From the NCBI GenBank assembly GCA_022568135.1, contig JADFFQ010000005.1:1-64000 (forward strand): 64,000 bases of DNA. Direction: 5' to 3'. The position numbers were made by a program, and so were the translations under genes. Under the pieces are notes generated by a model. It made no database searches, was not told the DNA's origin, and saw nothing but the letters and a program-made list of their open reading frames with translations. Source of the DNA: Planctomycetota bacterium (GTDB lineage Bacteria > Planctomycetota > Phycisphaerae > Phycisphaerales > SM1A02). The stretch's first letter is position 1; each line of letters opens with the position of its first letter. Of the stretch, positions 53,688-63,893 are shown piece by piece.

Positions 53688-54445
53688 AGAGACCCCTCCT
53701 CGGCCAGGCGCTCGTAATACTCCCGCGTGAGCTGCTCGTACAAACTGGAGAATCTTTCGTTACGCCCCTGAAGCAACATGTCGCGGATACGACCCCGAAG
53801 GTGGCCCCACTCCGTTGCGGTTTCTTCGAGAACGCGATTGATCTCTTCGTCGCGGCGTTGCGGAAGCCCACCGGCCTGAGGGTCTTGAGGAGAAGACGCG
53901 CACCGGTCGCAATCGCAGGACGCATCGTGTCCGGGCTGAGGTCTGGGCGCGGTGGAACTTTGCGATCGCCCGCCATCCGGCGGCGGCTTCCCGCCCACCG
54001 ATCTCAACTTGCGAGCCTGATCGATCAATTCGTCCAGTTTGGATAGGATCTCCTCCTGAAGGCGCTGGGTGCCAAGGCCGGGATCGAGCTCTAGCTCCAA
54101 GAGGTCGGCGCTGATAGTCATTTTTTCCAAGGCCAGGGCAAAGGCGTCAGTGATCCTGGCTTCGGCAAGGGCGCGCTGAAGCTCCCCCTCGGCGTCGCGC
54201 CGGGCCGCCTCGATCGCACTGCGATCCTGTTCTTCCCGCTTCAGGCCGAGCAGCTCGTCCAGCGACGGCGGTGCTTCGTCTTGCAGTTGGGAAGTCCGCT
54301 GCGGCCGGCCTGATTCAGCAGTGAGCGCATCACCCTGCGGCGGGGCCGTCGCATTGGCAAGCCCCACGGCGGCCAAGACCAGCAGCGCCGTCGCCGGAGG
54401 CGGGAATAGAAACCAGCGGGGCAGTATCGCCATCTTCGCGCTCAT
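53684..54445 (-). CDS. Exported coiled-coil protein, unknown function
   Basis: 253 aa from the ATG at 54445, overlapping the upstream stop by ATGA. After a hydrophobic signal (WFLFPPPATALLVLAAVGLANA) the protein is charged and helical (LDELLGLKREEQDRSAIEAARRDAEGELQRAL). A CDCDRC motif lies in a Pro-rich linker and could bind a metal. The C-terminus (WGHLRGRIRDMLLQGRNERFSSLYEQLTREYYERL) is typical of small planctomycete proteins that travel with the DUF4175-like gene. Confidence 0.75.
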   Translation of the reverse strand: MSAKMAILPRWFLFPPPATALLVLAAVGLANATAPPQGDALTAESGRPQRTSQLQDEAPPSLDELLGLKREEQDRSAIEAARRDAEGELQRALAEARITDAFALALEKMTISADLLELELDPGLGTQRLQEEILSKLDELIDQARKLRSVGGKPPPDGGRSQSSTAPRPQPGHDASCDCDRCASSPQDPQAGGLPQRRDEEINRVLEETATEWGHLRGRIRDMLLQGRNERFSSLYEQLTREYYERLAEEGSL

Positions 54446-57400
54446 TGCGGTCGCGCTCCCGGGCTTGAATCGGCGCCGTTGAGTGGCCCCTTGAGCATGT
54501 CGAGTACTTGTCGTCCCAAACTCCACAGCTCGCGTTGTGATCGGCCGAGGTCTCGCAGGCGTCGGCTACGCTGGGTCGGCTCCAGGTCGGTGCGGCCGTC
54601 AATGGCCCGCGTCAGAGTATAGACCTGCTCCTGCATGCCCCGAAGCAACCGCAGCTCGGCCAGCGGCGGGATGAGCCGTGGCTGACCGCCGCCGCTACCG
54701 CCTCCTTGCTGCTGGGCGAATTCGCTGGGCGGCTCCAGGACTTCCTCCAGGGCTTCGATCAGCCGGCCAATGCTGGCAACGATGCGCTCCTGACGCCGAG
54801 TCACCTCCGCGCCCACCTCTCCCTTGACCAAGTCGTCGATCACCAGACATGCCCAATCATCAAGCAGCGCATGCACATACGAAAAGACCAACGACTCATT
54901 CAGCTCATGTCTTGTAGCGCGAAGCTCATCCAGCCCCACGCGGATCTCTTCTTGCGCCCCGCTGAGCCTGCGGGCTTCGATGAGCCGCCGCCGATCGAGC
55001 TCACCGTCTCCCGCCAGCTCGAGGGTTTCGGCGCGCAGAGCGACTTCGCGGTCAACATATTCACGATATGCTGCCATGACCTCAGCGCGCTGCCGCCTCA
55101 TTTCACGTTGTTCGATCACCTGCTCAAGCTGCTCGGCGAGATCCATTGCTTCGCGAAGAAGGTCCAGCGAACGGTTCTCCGCCAGCTCCACCTCGCGCGC
55201 GTCCAGCGGCTCGGCGCGCAGCACAACGACCGCGGCGCCCTGCGCATCCGCTGCCCGATCCAGCACGCGGGCAATCCGTCGAGTCTCCTGTGAGGCGGCG
55301 CGGGCCAGCGCGGCCACTGCCTGCGTGTTCTGATTCAGCCGGATCATCGCCCGATCTCGGCCGGAGAACAATCCTGCCTCGACCGCCCTGGCCAGCGCGG
55401 TCAGCTCGCTTTCCTGCACGGTGATCAGCTGCTCAATCGATTCAATCAAACTCGCCAACCGGCGCAGCAGCTCCTCGGCGGTGGCTCGTTTGGACTCGCG
55501 AATGTCGTGCAACATCCGCTGCAGTGTGCGTCGGGCGGCCTGCTGCGCGCCCTGGGCGGTGCGCATCTGATTCTGCTTGACGCGATCGGCGGCGCGATCC
55601 ATCTCCCGGACCAGCTCGCCCTGCTCGCCGGTCGTAGCGGCAGCGCGCATCGCCGCGGCGCCGTGAGGATCCACGTCTTTGAGGTCTTCTTCCTGCCGGT
55701 GCAGGTCTTGGATCATCTGCCGGCTCTGCTCACTGAGATCGCCCTGACGCTCAGCGATGCGGCTCAATTGCGTTCGTTGATCCGCGGTCAGCTCGTCCAA
55801 CGTTTGCCCGATGGTCTGTCGGCCCAGCGCAGCCGTTTCAGCTTCGAGCTTCGTCTGAGCATCCATAAGGTCTTCAAGCCGCCGCGCGGCAAGCCAGGTG
55901 TCCTCATCTCGGTCGAGCAATGTAATGAGATCGATCAACTCGTCGCGCACCTCCTGCTGAGCTCGGACGACGACGCGGTCCTGCGGAGTCGGCTCGCGAA
56001 GATCAAGCCCATCACGTGGACCAGAGGCGGGGGGCCGGCCCCCGTCGCGCGGCTGGTCGTCTCGGCCATATTCACGAACACTTGGGGGGACTTGACCAGA
56101 CGATCCGCCTGGAGCGCGAGTGTCGCTGCGCCGCTCGGCCTGGCGGTCCTCGATCGCCTCGACGGCTCGATTTGCAGCTCGGCCGGCGAAGTCCAACAGG
56201 TCACCCGCCCGGCGAACCAACCGGCCAAGCTGCTGGTCATCGAGCCGATTGAGCCCCATGCGCTGCATGACCCGATCCACCGCTTGGCGCTGAGTGGCGA
56301 TCCGTGCCCCAGCCTGCGCCTGCGCTCGCTCAACACCCGGCTGCACGCCGTCCCGGATCACGTCGTCCTGGAGCTCGCGCTGCAAAGCCTCGATCCTGAT
56401 CGCGTTCTGGCGAACCACGCCGAGCTGGCGGCGAAGCCGGTCGGTCAAGTCGAGCTCGCTGATGATGCGGAGTCGCCGGGCTGGGGAACGGAAGAGCGGA
56501 TGTCTTTGTCCGTCGAGCTCAAACACGTCCTCACCGACACCGCGCAGAAGCACGATGTCGCCTACCGCAAGCTCAAACGAGGCCAGATCCAGCTCGGCTG
56601 CGATCGTCGCCGCTGGTGTGCGAGCCCAGCGGTGGGTCTCCCACAGCGGCTGCTCGGCCGTGGGCTGCCGGTTCGCGCGTTGAAGGCCGGCCTCGATGCC
56701 GATCGTGGCCAGGGCGACGTCGTCACGAGCCTCAGCCGAGACGGGAACGACGGCCGATGCGAGGACCGGCTCGTCGGACTCCGGCTCCATGACCGTGACG
56801 TCAGGTGGGCGGTCCTCGATGGCATCGATTCGGTAGGCAATCGGCTCCACGCTGGTCAGGCCATACTCATCGACCAGGTGCAGGCTGAGCGACCGGGTTG
56901 CCCCCAACCGCCAACTGATCACCCAGCGATCCGGCGACACCTCATCAACGGTGAAGGTGGGCGGTTTGCCCCCCTCCCAACCGAGCGCTTCGATCAGCTC
57001 ATCATCGTCTCTCGGCCGGGGGATGGGCTTGTTCAACTGGAGTTCGAGCTTCACGTCGGAACCAATCAGCGACGGCTTATCCGTTACCGCTCGCTGGTCG
57101 AGGCCCGGGCCGAGGTCCGTCTCAAGCGGTCGATGCCACGCGGCTGCATAGGGCGGCGGCGAGACGACCAGCGTTGCCCGCCGAACCACGGGGGGCGCCG
57201 CCAGCGTGATCCGCTCCAACTGGGTGCGGGCGTCGGAGGTCTCGAAGTACAGCTCGATCGCGTCGGCGGTGGTATCGACCAGCCGCTCGTGTACCCCGCC
57301 GCCCTGATCGGTCAAGACGATGTGCTGCCACGGACCGAGCCGGCCGTTGACCTGTAGCCGGTAGTAGGCATCGACATGATCTGGATCGCCCTTGGTGACG

Positions 57401-58041
57401 CCGGCTCGCAGGGGCAGGGCCTGGCCGCGGGGATGGACGTTGCTCACGACCAGCACTTCGCGCATCAACGATTCGACACCGGTCCTGGCCGGCCATTGGG
57501 TCGCCCCATAGGGCAAGAACAAGCGGGCAAGACCGGTCCGTGCAGCCGAGGGAGTGGTGATGGCGACCATCGTGACCACCGCGATGCTCGCCAGCATGAA
57601 ACCTGCGCTGCGCCAGGTTCGTGCGTGGCTGAGCACGCGGGCAAGCGATTCGCCGGCGAGCCGGTTCCGGGTCTCCAAGACACTTCTCGCCGCCAGTGCG
57701 TTCGTCTTGTCAACGCCCGAAGCCGCGAACTCCACGCTTGAGGCAAGACGTCCCGCCACCTCTGGAAACGTCGCTTCGGCCCGCAGCGCAAGCTCGACGA
57801 GCCCTGGCCGAAAACGCAATGCCGGCCGAAGATACATCCATATCGCGTAGGCCGCGGCCGCGCCGGCAGCCAGCAGCAACACCAGGCGGACGGTGCCGGG
57901 AAGTCGTAACAGAAAATCAAGCCCCGTCAGCGCGAGCACCGAGCCCAGCGCATAGGCGGTCATCACTGCCAGCCGCTGCGCAAGAAGCATCGCCCGGCTG
58001 CGCCGTCGGATCCGTTGAAGCTCGGCGATGATCTGCCGCAT
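54442..58041 (-). CDS. DUF4175-like giant membrane/coiled-coil protein
   Basis: 1199 aa from the ATG at 58041 (a TTG at 58065 is also possible). Two N-terminal membrane helices and a third near residue 150 are followed by Ig-like beta modules (ITLAAPPVVRRATLVVSPP...). Residues about 520-1150 are long charged coiled coils rich in Arg, Gln and Glu. This resembles DUF4175/TIGR02302-type proteins. It stands between VWA and secreted genes, so it probably sits in the inner membrane with a large periplasmic part and scaffolds the complex. Confidence 0.8.
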   Translation of the reverse strand: MRQIIAELQRIRRRSRAMLLAQRLAVMTAYALGSVLALTGLDFLLRLPGTVRLVLLLAAGAAAAYAIWMYLRPALRFRPGLVELALRAEATFPEVAGRLASSVEFAASGVDKTNALAARSVLETRNRLAGESLARVLSHARTWRSAGFMLASIAVVTMVAITTPSAARTGLARLFLPYGATQWPARTGVESLMREVLVVSNVHPRGQALPLRAGVTKGDPDHVDAYYRLQVNGRLGPWQHIVLTDQGGGVHERLVDTTADAIELYFETSDARTQLERITLAAPPVVRRATLVVSPPPYAAAWHRPLETDLGPGLDQRAVTDKPSLIGSDVKLELQLNKPIPRPRDDDELIEALGWEGGKPPTFTVDEVSPDRWVISWRLGATRSLSLHLVDEYGLTSVEPIAYRIDAIEDRPPDVTVMEPESDEPVLASAVVPVSAEARDDVALATIGIEAGLQRANRQPTAEQPLWETHRWARTPAATIAAELDLASFELAVGDIVLLRGVGEDVFELDGQRHPLFRSPARRLRIISELDLTDRLRRQLGVVRQNAIRIEALQRELQDDVIRDGVQPGVERAQAQAGARIATQRQAVDRVMQRMGLNRLDDQQLGRLVRRAGDLLDFAGRAANRAVEAIEDRQAERRSDTRAPGGSSGQVPPSVREYGRDDQPRDGGRPPASGPRDGLDLREPTPQDRVVVRAQQEVRDELIDLITLLDRDEDTWLAARRLEDLMDAQTKLEAETAALGRQTIGQTLDELTADQRTQLSRIAERQGDLSEQSRQMIQDLHRQEEDLKDVDPHGAAAMRAAATTGEQGELVREMDRAADRVKQNQMRTAQGAQQAARRTLQRMLHDIRESKRATAEELLRRLASLIESIEQLITVQESELTALARAVEAGLFSGRDRAMIRLNQNTQAVAALARAASQETRRIARVLDRAADAQGAAVVVLRAEPLDAREVELAENRSLDLLREAMDLAEQLEQVIEQREMRRQRAEVMAAYREYVDREVALRAETLELAGDGELDRRRLIEARRLSGAQEEIRVGLDELRATRHELNESLVFSYVHALLDDWACLVIDDLVKGEVGAEVTRRQERIVASIGRLIEALEEVLEPPSEFAQQQGGGSGGGQPRLIPPLAELRLLRGMQEQVYTLTRAIDGRTDLEPTQRSRRLRDLGRSQRELWSLGRQVLDMLKGPLNGADSSPGARPQ

Positions 58042-58133
58042 AGTCGGGTACTCGCTCTTAGGCAATCACTACTGCTATCGGCGGCGTTTCGTTCGGCGGC
58101 CAAGAGAATCCACTGCCGATACGGACTGTTGGT

Positions 58134-60515
58134 CTAGGCAAGGCGGATGAGTTTGCGGCCGATCCATTCACCCGCTGCCAGCAGAAGCAAGAGCCCAAAC
58201 GCCAACGGCGAGTCCCAGATCCGCTCCGTGATCGGGTTGATCGTACGCACCGAGCGATTGGGCAAAAGGCTGGGAAGCTGATCGAGTTCATCGGGCGCCA
58301 GCATTCGTCCGCCGGTCTGGGCCGCAAGGACCTCCAGCAGGGCATGATCGGTCTCCGGCCGACGCAGCTCATCATCCGGGGCGTACACTTCGATCGGGAC
58401 TTCCAACTTGAGACCCGCCAGCGTCGGATCATTGATGCGCACCCGCAGTTGCCCAATGACCCCCGGCACAAAGGTTGCTGCGTAGTTCGCCACGCGATCC
58501 CGGCCAAGTCTCGATGACCGATCAAGACGATGCAGCTCGATCTCGGCGATCGCTGTGCCGTCGGACGTCTCCACGATCGCCGCGATGCTGAGCCGCGACT
58601 CTTGCACCAGGCGGGCGTCGAGCAATTCCAGATTGATCCGCATCGCCTGGCTGGTCGTCAGTCGCCGGGGGTTCACGTCGAGAGTGGCGGCATCACCCAA
58701 GCCGGCGAGGCTTTCGCGGCCAAGCATACGGATGATCTGCACCCAGAACCGTTCCGGCAGCAACTCGCCCCGCCCGTATCGCCAACGCCAGGTTTCATCC
58801 GTGGCGACATAGACGATCTGTCCGGCACCATAGCGCAGATGGATGACCAGCGGCAGTCGCGCCCCGCGGAACTCGGCGGCGGTCTCGGCCAGGACTTCCG
58901 CGGTGGGCTTGAGCCGCCCGGGCTCGATCCACTGAGCGTAATGAAGCCGCGACCATCCAAAGCTCGCCTCGGCGAGCTCTCGCGGCCAGCCGGCGTGGTC
59001 GTCTGAAGCCAACCGCAGCAGACCAAGCCGATCCGCCAGCGCCGTGGGGACCATGTTCACGGGGCTGCCGATCGCCCGCAGCGCCAATGACCCGCGCATC
59101 GGCAGCAGATCAGCCAGCACTGTGCCCGCATAGGTGCTGGGCGTGTACCGCTCGCCACCGATCCACAACAGCCCGGCCCCCCGCTGGGCGACATGATCCC
59201 GAATCATGTCCAGTTGTTCGGGCGAGAAGAAGGATGCGGGTACGTCGCCCAACAGAATCACATCAAACGGCGCGAACTCCTCAGGCGACCGCGGCAGGCG
59301 GGAGATCGGCTGATTCCCTTCCTGGGCAAAGTCGCGATCAGCCGAGATCAGCATCACCGAACTCTCGATCGACTTCTCGCGGATCAGCAGGTTCTTGAGG
59401 TATCGGTACTCCCACCGCGGATACCCGTCCACGAACAGCACTCGCAACGGCCGATCAATCAACTCTATCCGGAAGGTCCGGACGTTGTTCTCGCTAACCA
59501 GGTCCGGCTGATCGCTCTGGACGACGACTTTCCAGGTGGCCTCACCCGCCAGAAGCGGCCGAGCGGTCATCACCACCCGCCCAGGGCGGTCAATCGAATC
59601 GCCCCAGTCCGGCAGCTCCACGCGATCAAGCTCTTGCCCAGTGGTTTCGTCGATCAATCTGACCACGGCCGGAGCACCACCAACGGCCGATCCGAGCTGA
59701 TCCAACTCGACCACCACCGGCACTTCGTCGCGGATAAATGCCCGCTGCGGCGCCTCGACACTCCGGATGGCCAAATCGCCAAACGGCTCGGAGGAACCGA
59801 GCCCAACCGCAAAGACGGATATTTTGTCGCTGCGCAGCCGGCTGATGATGGCGCGGGTCGGCGGATCAGTGGTCCGGCCGTCGCTAAAGAGCACAATCCC
59901 GCTGACCGCCCGTGCCGCGGCCCGCTGGAGTGCCTGCTGCAGGGCGGCGTTGAGGCGTGTTCGCCGCCCGCTCGGCTCTCCGAGATCAACCGGCGCAGCG
60001 AGATCAGCCGCCCGGGAGGCCGGTGACGCCGTGGGCAGATTGAATGTGGCGTCGTGAAACCCCAGCCATACCACGTGCCGAGCCTCAGCGAGCTGCTGCC
60101 ACATCTGAGCATGCTCATGCAACAGCGAACGCAACTGATCGTTGCGGCTGAGCCTCCCGCCCTGCGCCGACGACGGGGGCGCTTGGACATCGGAGATGTT
60201 CATGGAGGCGCTGCGATCGACGAGCACGAGCACCCAGTCCTGCTCGACGGTTTCCCGCGGCTGCTGGAGCATCGGGCCACTGATCATCAGAAGTATCAGC
60301 ACCACCAGCAGAGCCCTCGTCACCGCCAGCACCGCCCGGCCCCTGACCGGCCCAAGAAGTCGGGTGTAGCTCCAGGCGGAAAGCAACGCCGCGCCTAGGA
60401 GCAAGACGACCCACACCCAGCCCTGCCAGGCGTGTTCCCAAACTAGACGGACCCCCTGAGCGTCCGGTGGGATGACGTCGAGATCCAGCAGCCAGCGGAT
60501 CAGGCCATGATTCAT
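58134..60515 (-). CDS. VWA membrane protein with glutamine-amidotransferase-like domain
   Basis: 793 aa from the ATG at 60515, overlapping the previous stop. Two N-terminal helices (WVWVVLLLGAALLSAW and AVLAVTRALLVVLILLM) are followed by VWA with MIDAS VDRSASM (DxSxS intact). Further on, RVLFVDGYPRWEYRYLKNLL...DVILLGDVPASFFSPEQLDMI is a class I GATase-like fold without the catalytic Cys. A final helix (LAFGLLLLLAAGEWIGRKL) anchors the C-terminus. This is the usual planctomycete Bat-type VWA protein. Confidence 0.88.
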   Translation of the reverse strand: MNHGLIRWLLDLDVIPPDAQGVRLVWEHAWQGWVWVVLLLGAALLSAWSYTRLLGPVRGRAVLAVTRALLVVLILLMISGPMLQQPRETVEQDWVLVLVDRSASMNISDVQAPPSSAQGGRLSRNDQLRSLLHEHAQMWQQLAEARHVVWLGFHDATFNLPTASPASRAADLAAPVDLGEPSGRRTRLNAALQQALQRAAARAVSGIVLFSDGRTTDPPTRAIISRLRSDKISVFAVGLGSSEPFGDLAIRSVEAPQRAFIRDEVPVVVELDQLGSAVGGAPAVVRLIDETTGQELDRVELPDWGDSIDRPGRVVMTARPLLAGEATWKVVVQSDQPDLVSENNVRTFRIELIDRPLRVLFVDGYPRWEYRYLKNLLIREKSIESSVMLISADRDFAQEGNQPISRLPRSPEEFAPFDVILLGDVPASFFSPEQLDMIRDHVAQRGAGLLWIGGERYTPSTYAGTVLADLLPMRGSLALRAIGSPVNMVPTALADRLGLLRLASDDHAGWPRELAEASFGWSRLHYAQWIEPGRLKPTAEVLAETAAEFRGARLPLVIHLRYGAGQIVYVATDETWRWRYGRGELLPERFWVQIIRMLGRESLAGLGDAATLDVNPRRLTTSQAMRINLELLDARLVQESRLSIAAIVETSDGTAIAEIELHRLDRSSRLGRDRVANYAATFVPGVIGQLRVRINDPTLAGLKLEVPIEVYAPDDELRRPETDHALLEVLAAQTGGRMLAPDELDQLPSLLPNRSVRTINPITERIWDSPLAFGLLLLLAAGEWIGRKLIRLA

Positions 60516-62800
60516 CGAACGTGCCCCCCCGCCGGAGACGGCGCATCGGCAGCGCTTGGACGCAGCCCTTGCGCAAATCCGCCCAAGGCGGAGCGCCCGG
60601 CCGGCAACGCGTGGCTGAACCATCGCGCCAATGCGGTTTCGATCACGACTAGGGCCAGGACCACAAGCAGAAGGAACCCGGCCAAGGGTGAGCCGGACTC
60701 GACGGTTCGCAGGGCCGCTGCGGGATCGGCGGGGTCGAAGGTCTTCCACGACCCGGACTTCCCCAGCCATTCGAGCACCGCGGCCTGGTTCTGAGGATCG
60801 GTCCGCCCCGAGGCAGGATCGACGTTGACCGCAACCGTTCCGATCCGCTGCATCGCGTGGTCAAAGATGCCGTAGAGTCCCGACCGGTCCAGCGGCTGGC
60901 CGGGTCGCCCGGCGGGGTCGATCGAGATCGTCTTGCCGTGGGGGCCGACCAGCGCCGCTGCGGACATGGTGAGGCCAAGCCCCGGCCGCTCGCCGGCGCT
61001 ATATTGCTGCGAGGTGCGAATCAAACCCACCCCTTGGCGGATCAACTCATGGAACAGCGGCACCATCAACGGCTTGGTGGGCAGGGTCGTCCATCCCTGC
61101 TGCGGCGAGCTGCCGAACACCGGCGCGACAGCCAGATAGATGACCATACCGTGCGAGGCCGATGCGTTCGCCACGGAAGGCGAATCCTGCGGCACCTGGG
61201 CCGGCGGGCCGGAGACAATCACCATGGGTGATCCATCGGCAAATCGCAATACATGCTGCGCTTGCGTCTGGGCGTCATCAACCGGGAGCACGCGATAGGC
61301 CAAAACAGGTCGAAGCAGCTCCTTGAGGTCGCCCCACAGCAAGCGCAGCAGCTCCGACGCCGGCTGCTCCTGAGCCAGCCCGAGCCCGGATTCATGTTCG
61401 ACGACCTCCAACATAATTCGCCACGGCAAGCTCATGCTCCCGACGAGGCGGTCGGTCCATTGGTGGACGATGCTTTCTGCGGGCGGCATCACGATCAGAA
61501 GTCCTCCGCCATCCACGAACGACCGCAGGATCGGCCAGCCCCGGTCGCTGACCAGGTCGGGACGAGGCAACACAGCTGCATCAACACCGCGCACATCCAC
61601 CGCCTCGAGCGCAACCGGATCAATCTCCACAACATCCATGGGACTCTGATCGGACGGCTGCAGCGCACGCCGAATCCACTGACCCGCTCCGAGGCGATCA
61701 AGGTTGGGCTCCGATCCGAAGCCTCGCCGATCGATCAGCAGTACGCGAATCTGCCGACGAGCCGGCAGCACGATGTGCCGCCGGTTATCGGCGTTCAGCG
61801 TGTCGTGGTCAATCTCCACGGTGAGAGCCAGCGCCCCGTCAACGCCAGCAGTGAGGTCCATAACGAAGTCCACTCGGGCGAGCGATTGGCCCGGCTCCCA
61901 GTGCACAACCCTGGGGTCAATCAGTGGCAGGCCCTCTCCGATCAGCCGCACCTGGGTGACGTCGCGCCCCAACTCGCCCCCGGATCGGGAAAGCCCGACG
62001 GTGACCTGCCCGGATCCCTCATAGCCCGGTGACAGAATCAGGCCGCGCATCGGCTTGATTGAAGCGACCTGCACATTTGGAGCGATGGTCTGCGCGGCCG
62101 GGGCGGCCAGAAGCATCGTTGCGCTGCCGACATCGACGGGCGCCGACGGCAACGAACGATCAAGCGGCGCTGACCCGCGGCGGAAATCACTGAGCAGGTA
62201 GACGACTGGCGACGCTCGCTGGGGTTCAAGCTCATCCAGGGCCGAGCGGAGCAGGGGCAAAGCAGCGGCCAGATCGGTCGGGGCCTCCGCCGGTTCGATC
62301 GACCGAAGCAGGTCAATAATCGCCGCGTGATCGCTGGATGGGGGAATGACCATCCCGTTGGCGGGACGGGCCGCGGTCACCACACCGACGACATCGCCCG
62401 GGCCCAGCGACCTGATCAGATCAATCGCCTGTTCAACGGACCGGTCCAAAGCAGTTCGAGCGACCTCACCGGCTGAATCAAGACGGACCCCCGAAGCCAA
62501 GCCGTTATCGATCACGATGAATACGGCCCTCGACCCGCCGGTCTCGAAGATCCCGGCCGCGTCGAGGATCGGCCGGGCCAGCGCCGCACCCAGAACAAGG
62601 AGAATCAAGCACCGCACCGCCAGCAGCAGCAACTGCTCAAGTTGAAGCCGGCGGCGGTGCTTGCGCAGCGCTTCGATAAGAAATCTCATAGCCCCCCACC
62701 GGACCGGTCTTCGCCGTTGCCGGCTGAGCAGGTGGATGAGAATGGGCACGATTACCGAGGCGGCCCCGGCGATGGCCAGACCTATGGTTACAAACGTCAT
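60512..62800 (-). CDS. BatA-type membrane protein with degenerate VWA domain
   Basis: 762 aa. The BatA N-terminal double-helix signature is clear: IVPILIHLLSRQRRRPVRWGAMRFL then LEQLLLLAVRCLILLVLGAALARP. The VWA-like domain has DNGLASG in place of the DxSxS MIDAS, so metal binding is doubtful. A GATase-like second half and a C-terminal helix (FLLLVVLALVVIETALARWF) follow. Translationally coupled with the next gene. Confidence 0.85.
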   Translation of the reverse strand: MTFVTIGLAIAGAASVIVPILIHLLSRQRRRPVRWGAMRFLIEALRKHRRRLQLEQLLLLAVRCLILLVLGAALARPILDAAGIFETGGSRAVFIVIDNGLASGVRLDSAGEVARTALDRSVEQAIDLIRSLGPGDVVGVVTAARPANGMVIPPSSDHAAIIDLLRSIEPAEAPTDLAAALPLLRSALDELEPQRASPVVYLLSDFRRGSAPLDRSLPSAPVDVGSATMLLAAPAAQTIAPNVQVASIKPMRGLILSPGYEGSGQVTVGLSRSGGELGRDVTQVRLIGEGLPLIDPRVVHWEPGQSLARVDFVMDLTAGVDGALALTVEIDHDTLNADNRRHIVLPARRQIRVLLIDRRGFGSEPNLDRLGAGQWIRRALQPSDQSPMDVVEIDPVALEAVDVRGVDAAVLPRPDLVSDRGWPILRSFVDGGGLLIVMPPAESIVHQWTDRLVGSMSLPWRIMLEVVEHESGLGLAQEQPASELLRLLWGDLKELLRPVLAYRVLPVDDAQTQAQHVLRFADGSPMVIVSGPPAQVPQDSPSVANASASHGMVIYLAVAPVFGSSPQQGWTTLPTKPLMVPLFHELIRQGVGLIRTSQQYSAGERPGLGLTMSAAALVGPHGKTISIDPAGRPGQPLDRSGLYGIFDHAMQRIGTVAVNVDPASGRTDPQNQAAVLEWLGKSGSWKTFDPADPAAALRTVESGSPLAGFLLLVVLALVVIETALARWFSHALPAGRSALGGFAQGLRPSAADAPSPAGGHVR

Positions 62801-62876
62801 CGGCGGGCTTCCGAGCCCAGACAGACCGACCTCACCGATCGCAAACCCCGAACATCATCGCTGACGGCATCGCGCT

Positions 62877-63851
62877 TCATCCGGCTTTGCTCCGCTTGCT
62901 CTGCACATTGCGGCGCGCAAGCAGGTGGGTCAGTGCCGGCCCGACCGACTCGTGCGTGTCCAGGCGGTGATAGTCGAATCCGAACCCCAGCGCAATCCTG
63001 CTCACGGCGTCGATATGATTCGACAACGCCTCGAGGTAACCGCTGCGCAGCGCTCGTGGATCGATACGCACTTTCCCCTCGCCCTCCAGCCCTTCGAACG
63101 GCGCCGGTTGAGAAAAACCAAACCTCATCTCCTCCCGGTCGAGCGTCTGAAGCACGATGACATCGTGGCGGCGGTGACGAAACCGCGCCAGCGCCTGGCG
63201 GATGGACTCCAGGTCGTCGAACAGGTCCGAAATGATCACGAACAGCGCACGGTTGCTGATTTTGGAGACCACCTGATCGGTCACCTTGGCCAAGTTGGTT
63301 GTCGCTTCGACCGGCTCACCGCTCAAGGCGATGACAATCCGCCTCCACTGCGGACGGGTGCCGCTACGACCCACGATGGTTCGAATCTCGTCGGCGAACA
63401 CCACCAGGCCTATGCGATCCTGCTGATGCAGACACAGATAGGCGATTGCCGCAGCGACCGCGGTCGCGTGATCGTACTTCGTCCATACCGTGCGGCGGCG
63501 GCTGGCTGTGGTGCCTCCCCATCCGCTCTTCACCGCCAACGACCCGTAGCTCATGGACGCAGAGGCATCCACAAGCAGAACTACGTCGAGGGTCGTCTCC
63601 TGCTGGTACTGCTTGATGTACAGCTTGTCCGACCGGCCGTACACCTTCCAGTCCAGGTGCCTCAGATCATCGCCCGGGACGTACTGGCGGTGCTCGGCGA
63701 ATTCGACCGCCATGCCCTGGTACGGGGAGCGGTGGGTACCGCTCATCACCCCCTCGACGATCATCTTCGCCCGCAGCTCAAACGGCGAAAGCTGCGCGAG
63801 CGTTTCAGGAGCTAGATACTGCTCAGCTCGAATGTTCTTGGTCTCTGCCAT
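62877..63851 (-). CDS. DUF58 domain protein
   Basis: 324 aa with AAGGA upstream of the ATG. DUF58 signatures: GTHRSPYQGMAVEFAEHRQY and PGDDLRHLDWKVYGRSDKLYIKQY, followed by a VWA-like VVLLVDASASMSYG with an intact MIDAS. It is cytosolic and functions with the MoxR ATPase encoded 42 bp upstream. Confidence 0.92.
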   Translation of the reverse strand: MAETKNIRAEQYLAPETLAQLSPFELRAKMIVEGVMSGTHRSPYQGMAVEFAEHRQYVPGDDLRHLDWKVYGRSDKLYIKQYQQETTLDVVLLVDASASMSYGSLAVKSGWGGTTASRRRTVWTKYDHATAVAAAIAYLCLHQQDRIGLVVFADEIRTIVGRSGTRPQWRRIVIALSGEPVEATTNLAKVTDQVVSKISNRALFVIISDLFDDLESIRQALARFRHRRHDVIVLQTLDREEMRFGFSQPAPFEGLEGEGKVRIDPRALRSGYLEALSNHIDAVSRIALGFGFDYHRLDTHESVGPALTHLLARRNVQSKRSKAG

Positions 63852-63893
63852 GGAGGGATCCTTCAGCGTCGCGACCGCCGTTGGGAGGATCGC

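Noticed and set aside
55507-57357. 616-codon plus-strand frame opposite the DUF4175-like gene
   Set aside because: Shadow of Arg/Gln-rich coiled-coil coding; the opposite gene is coupled to its neighbours by ATGA overlaps.
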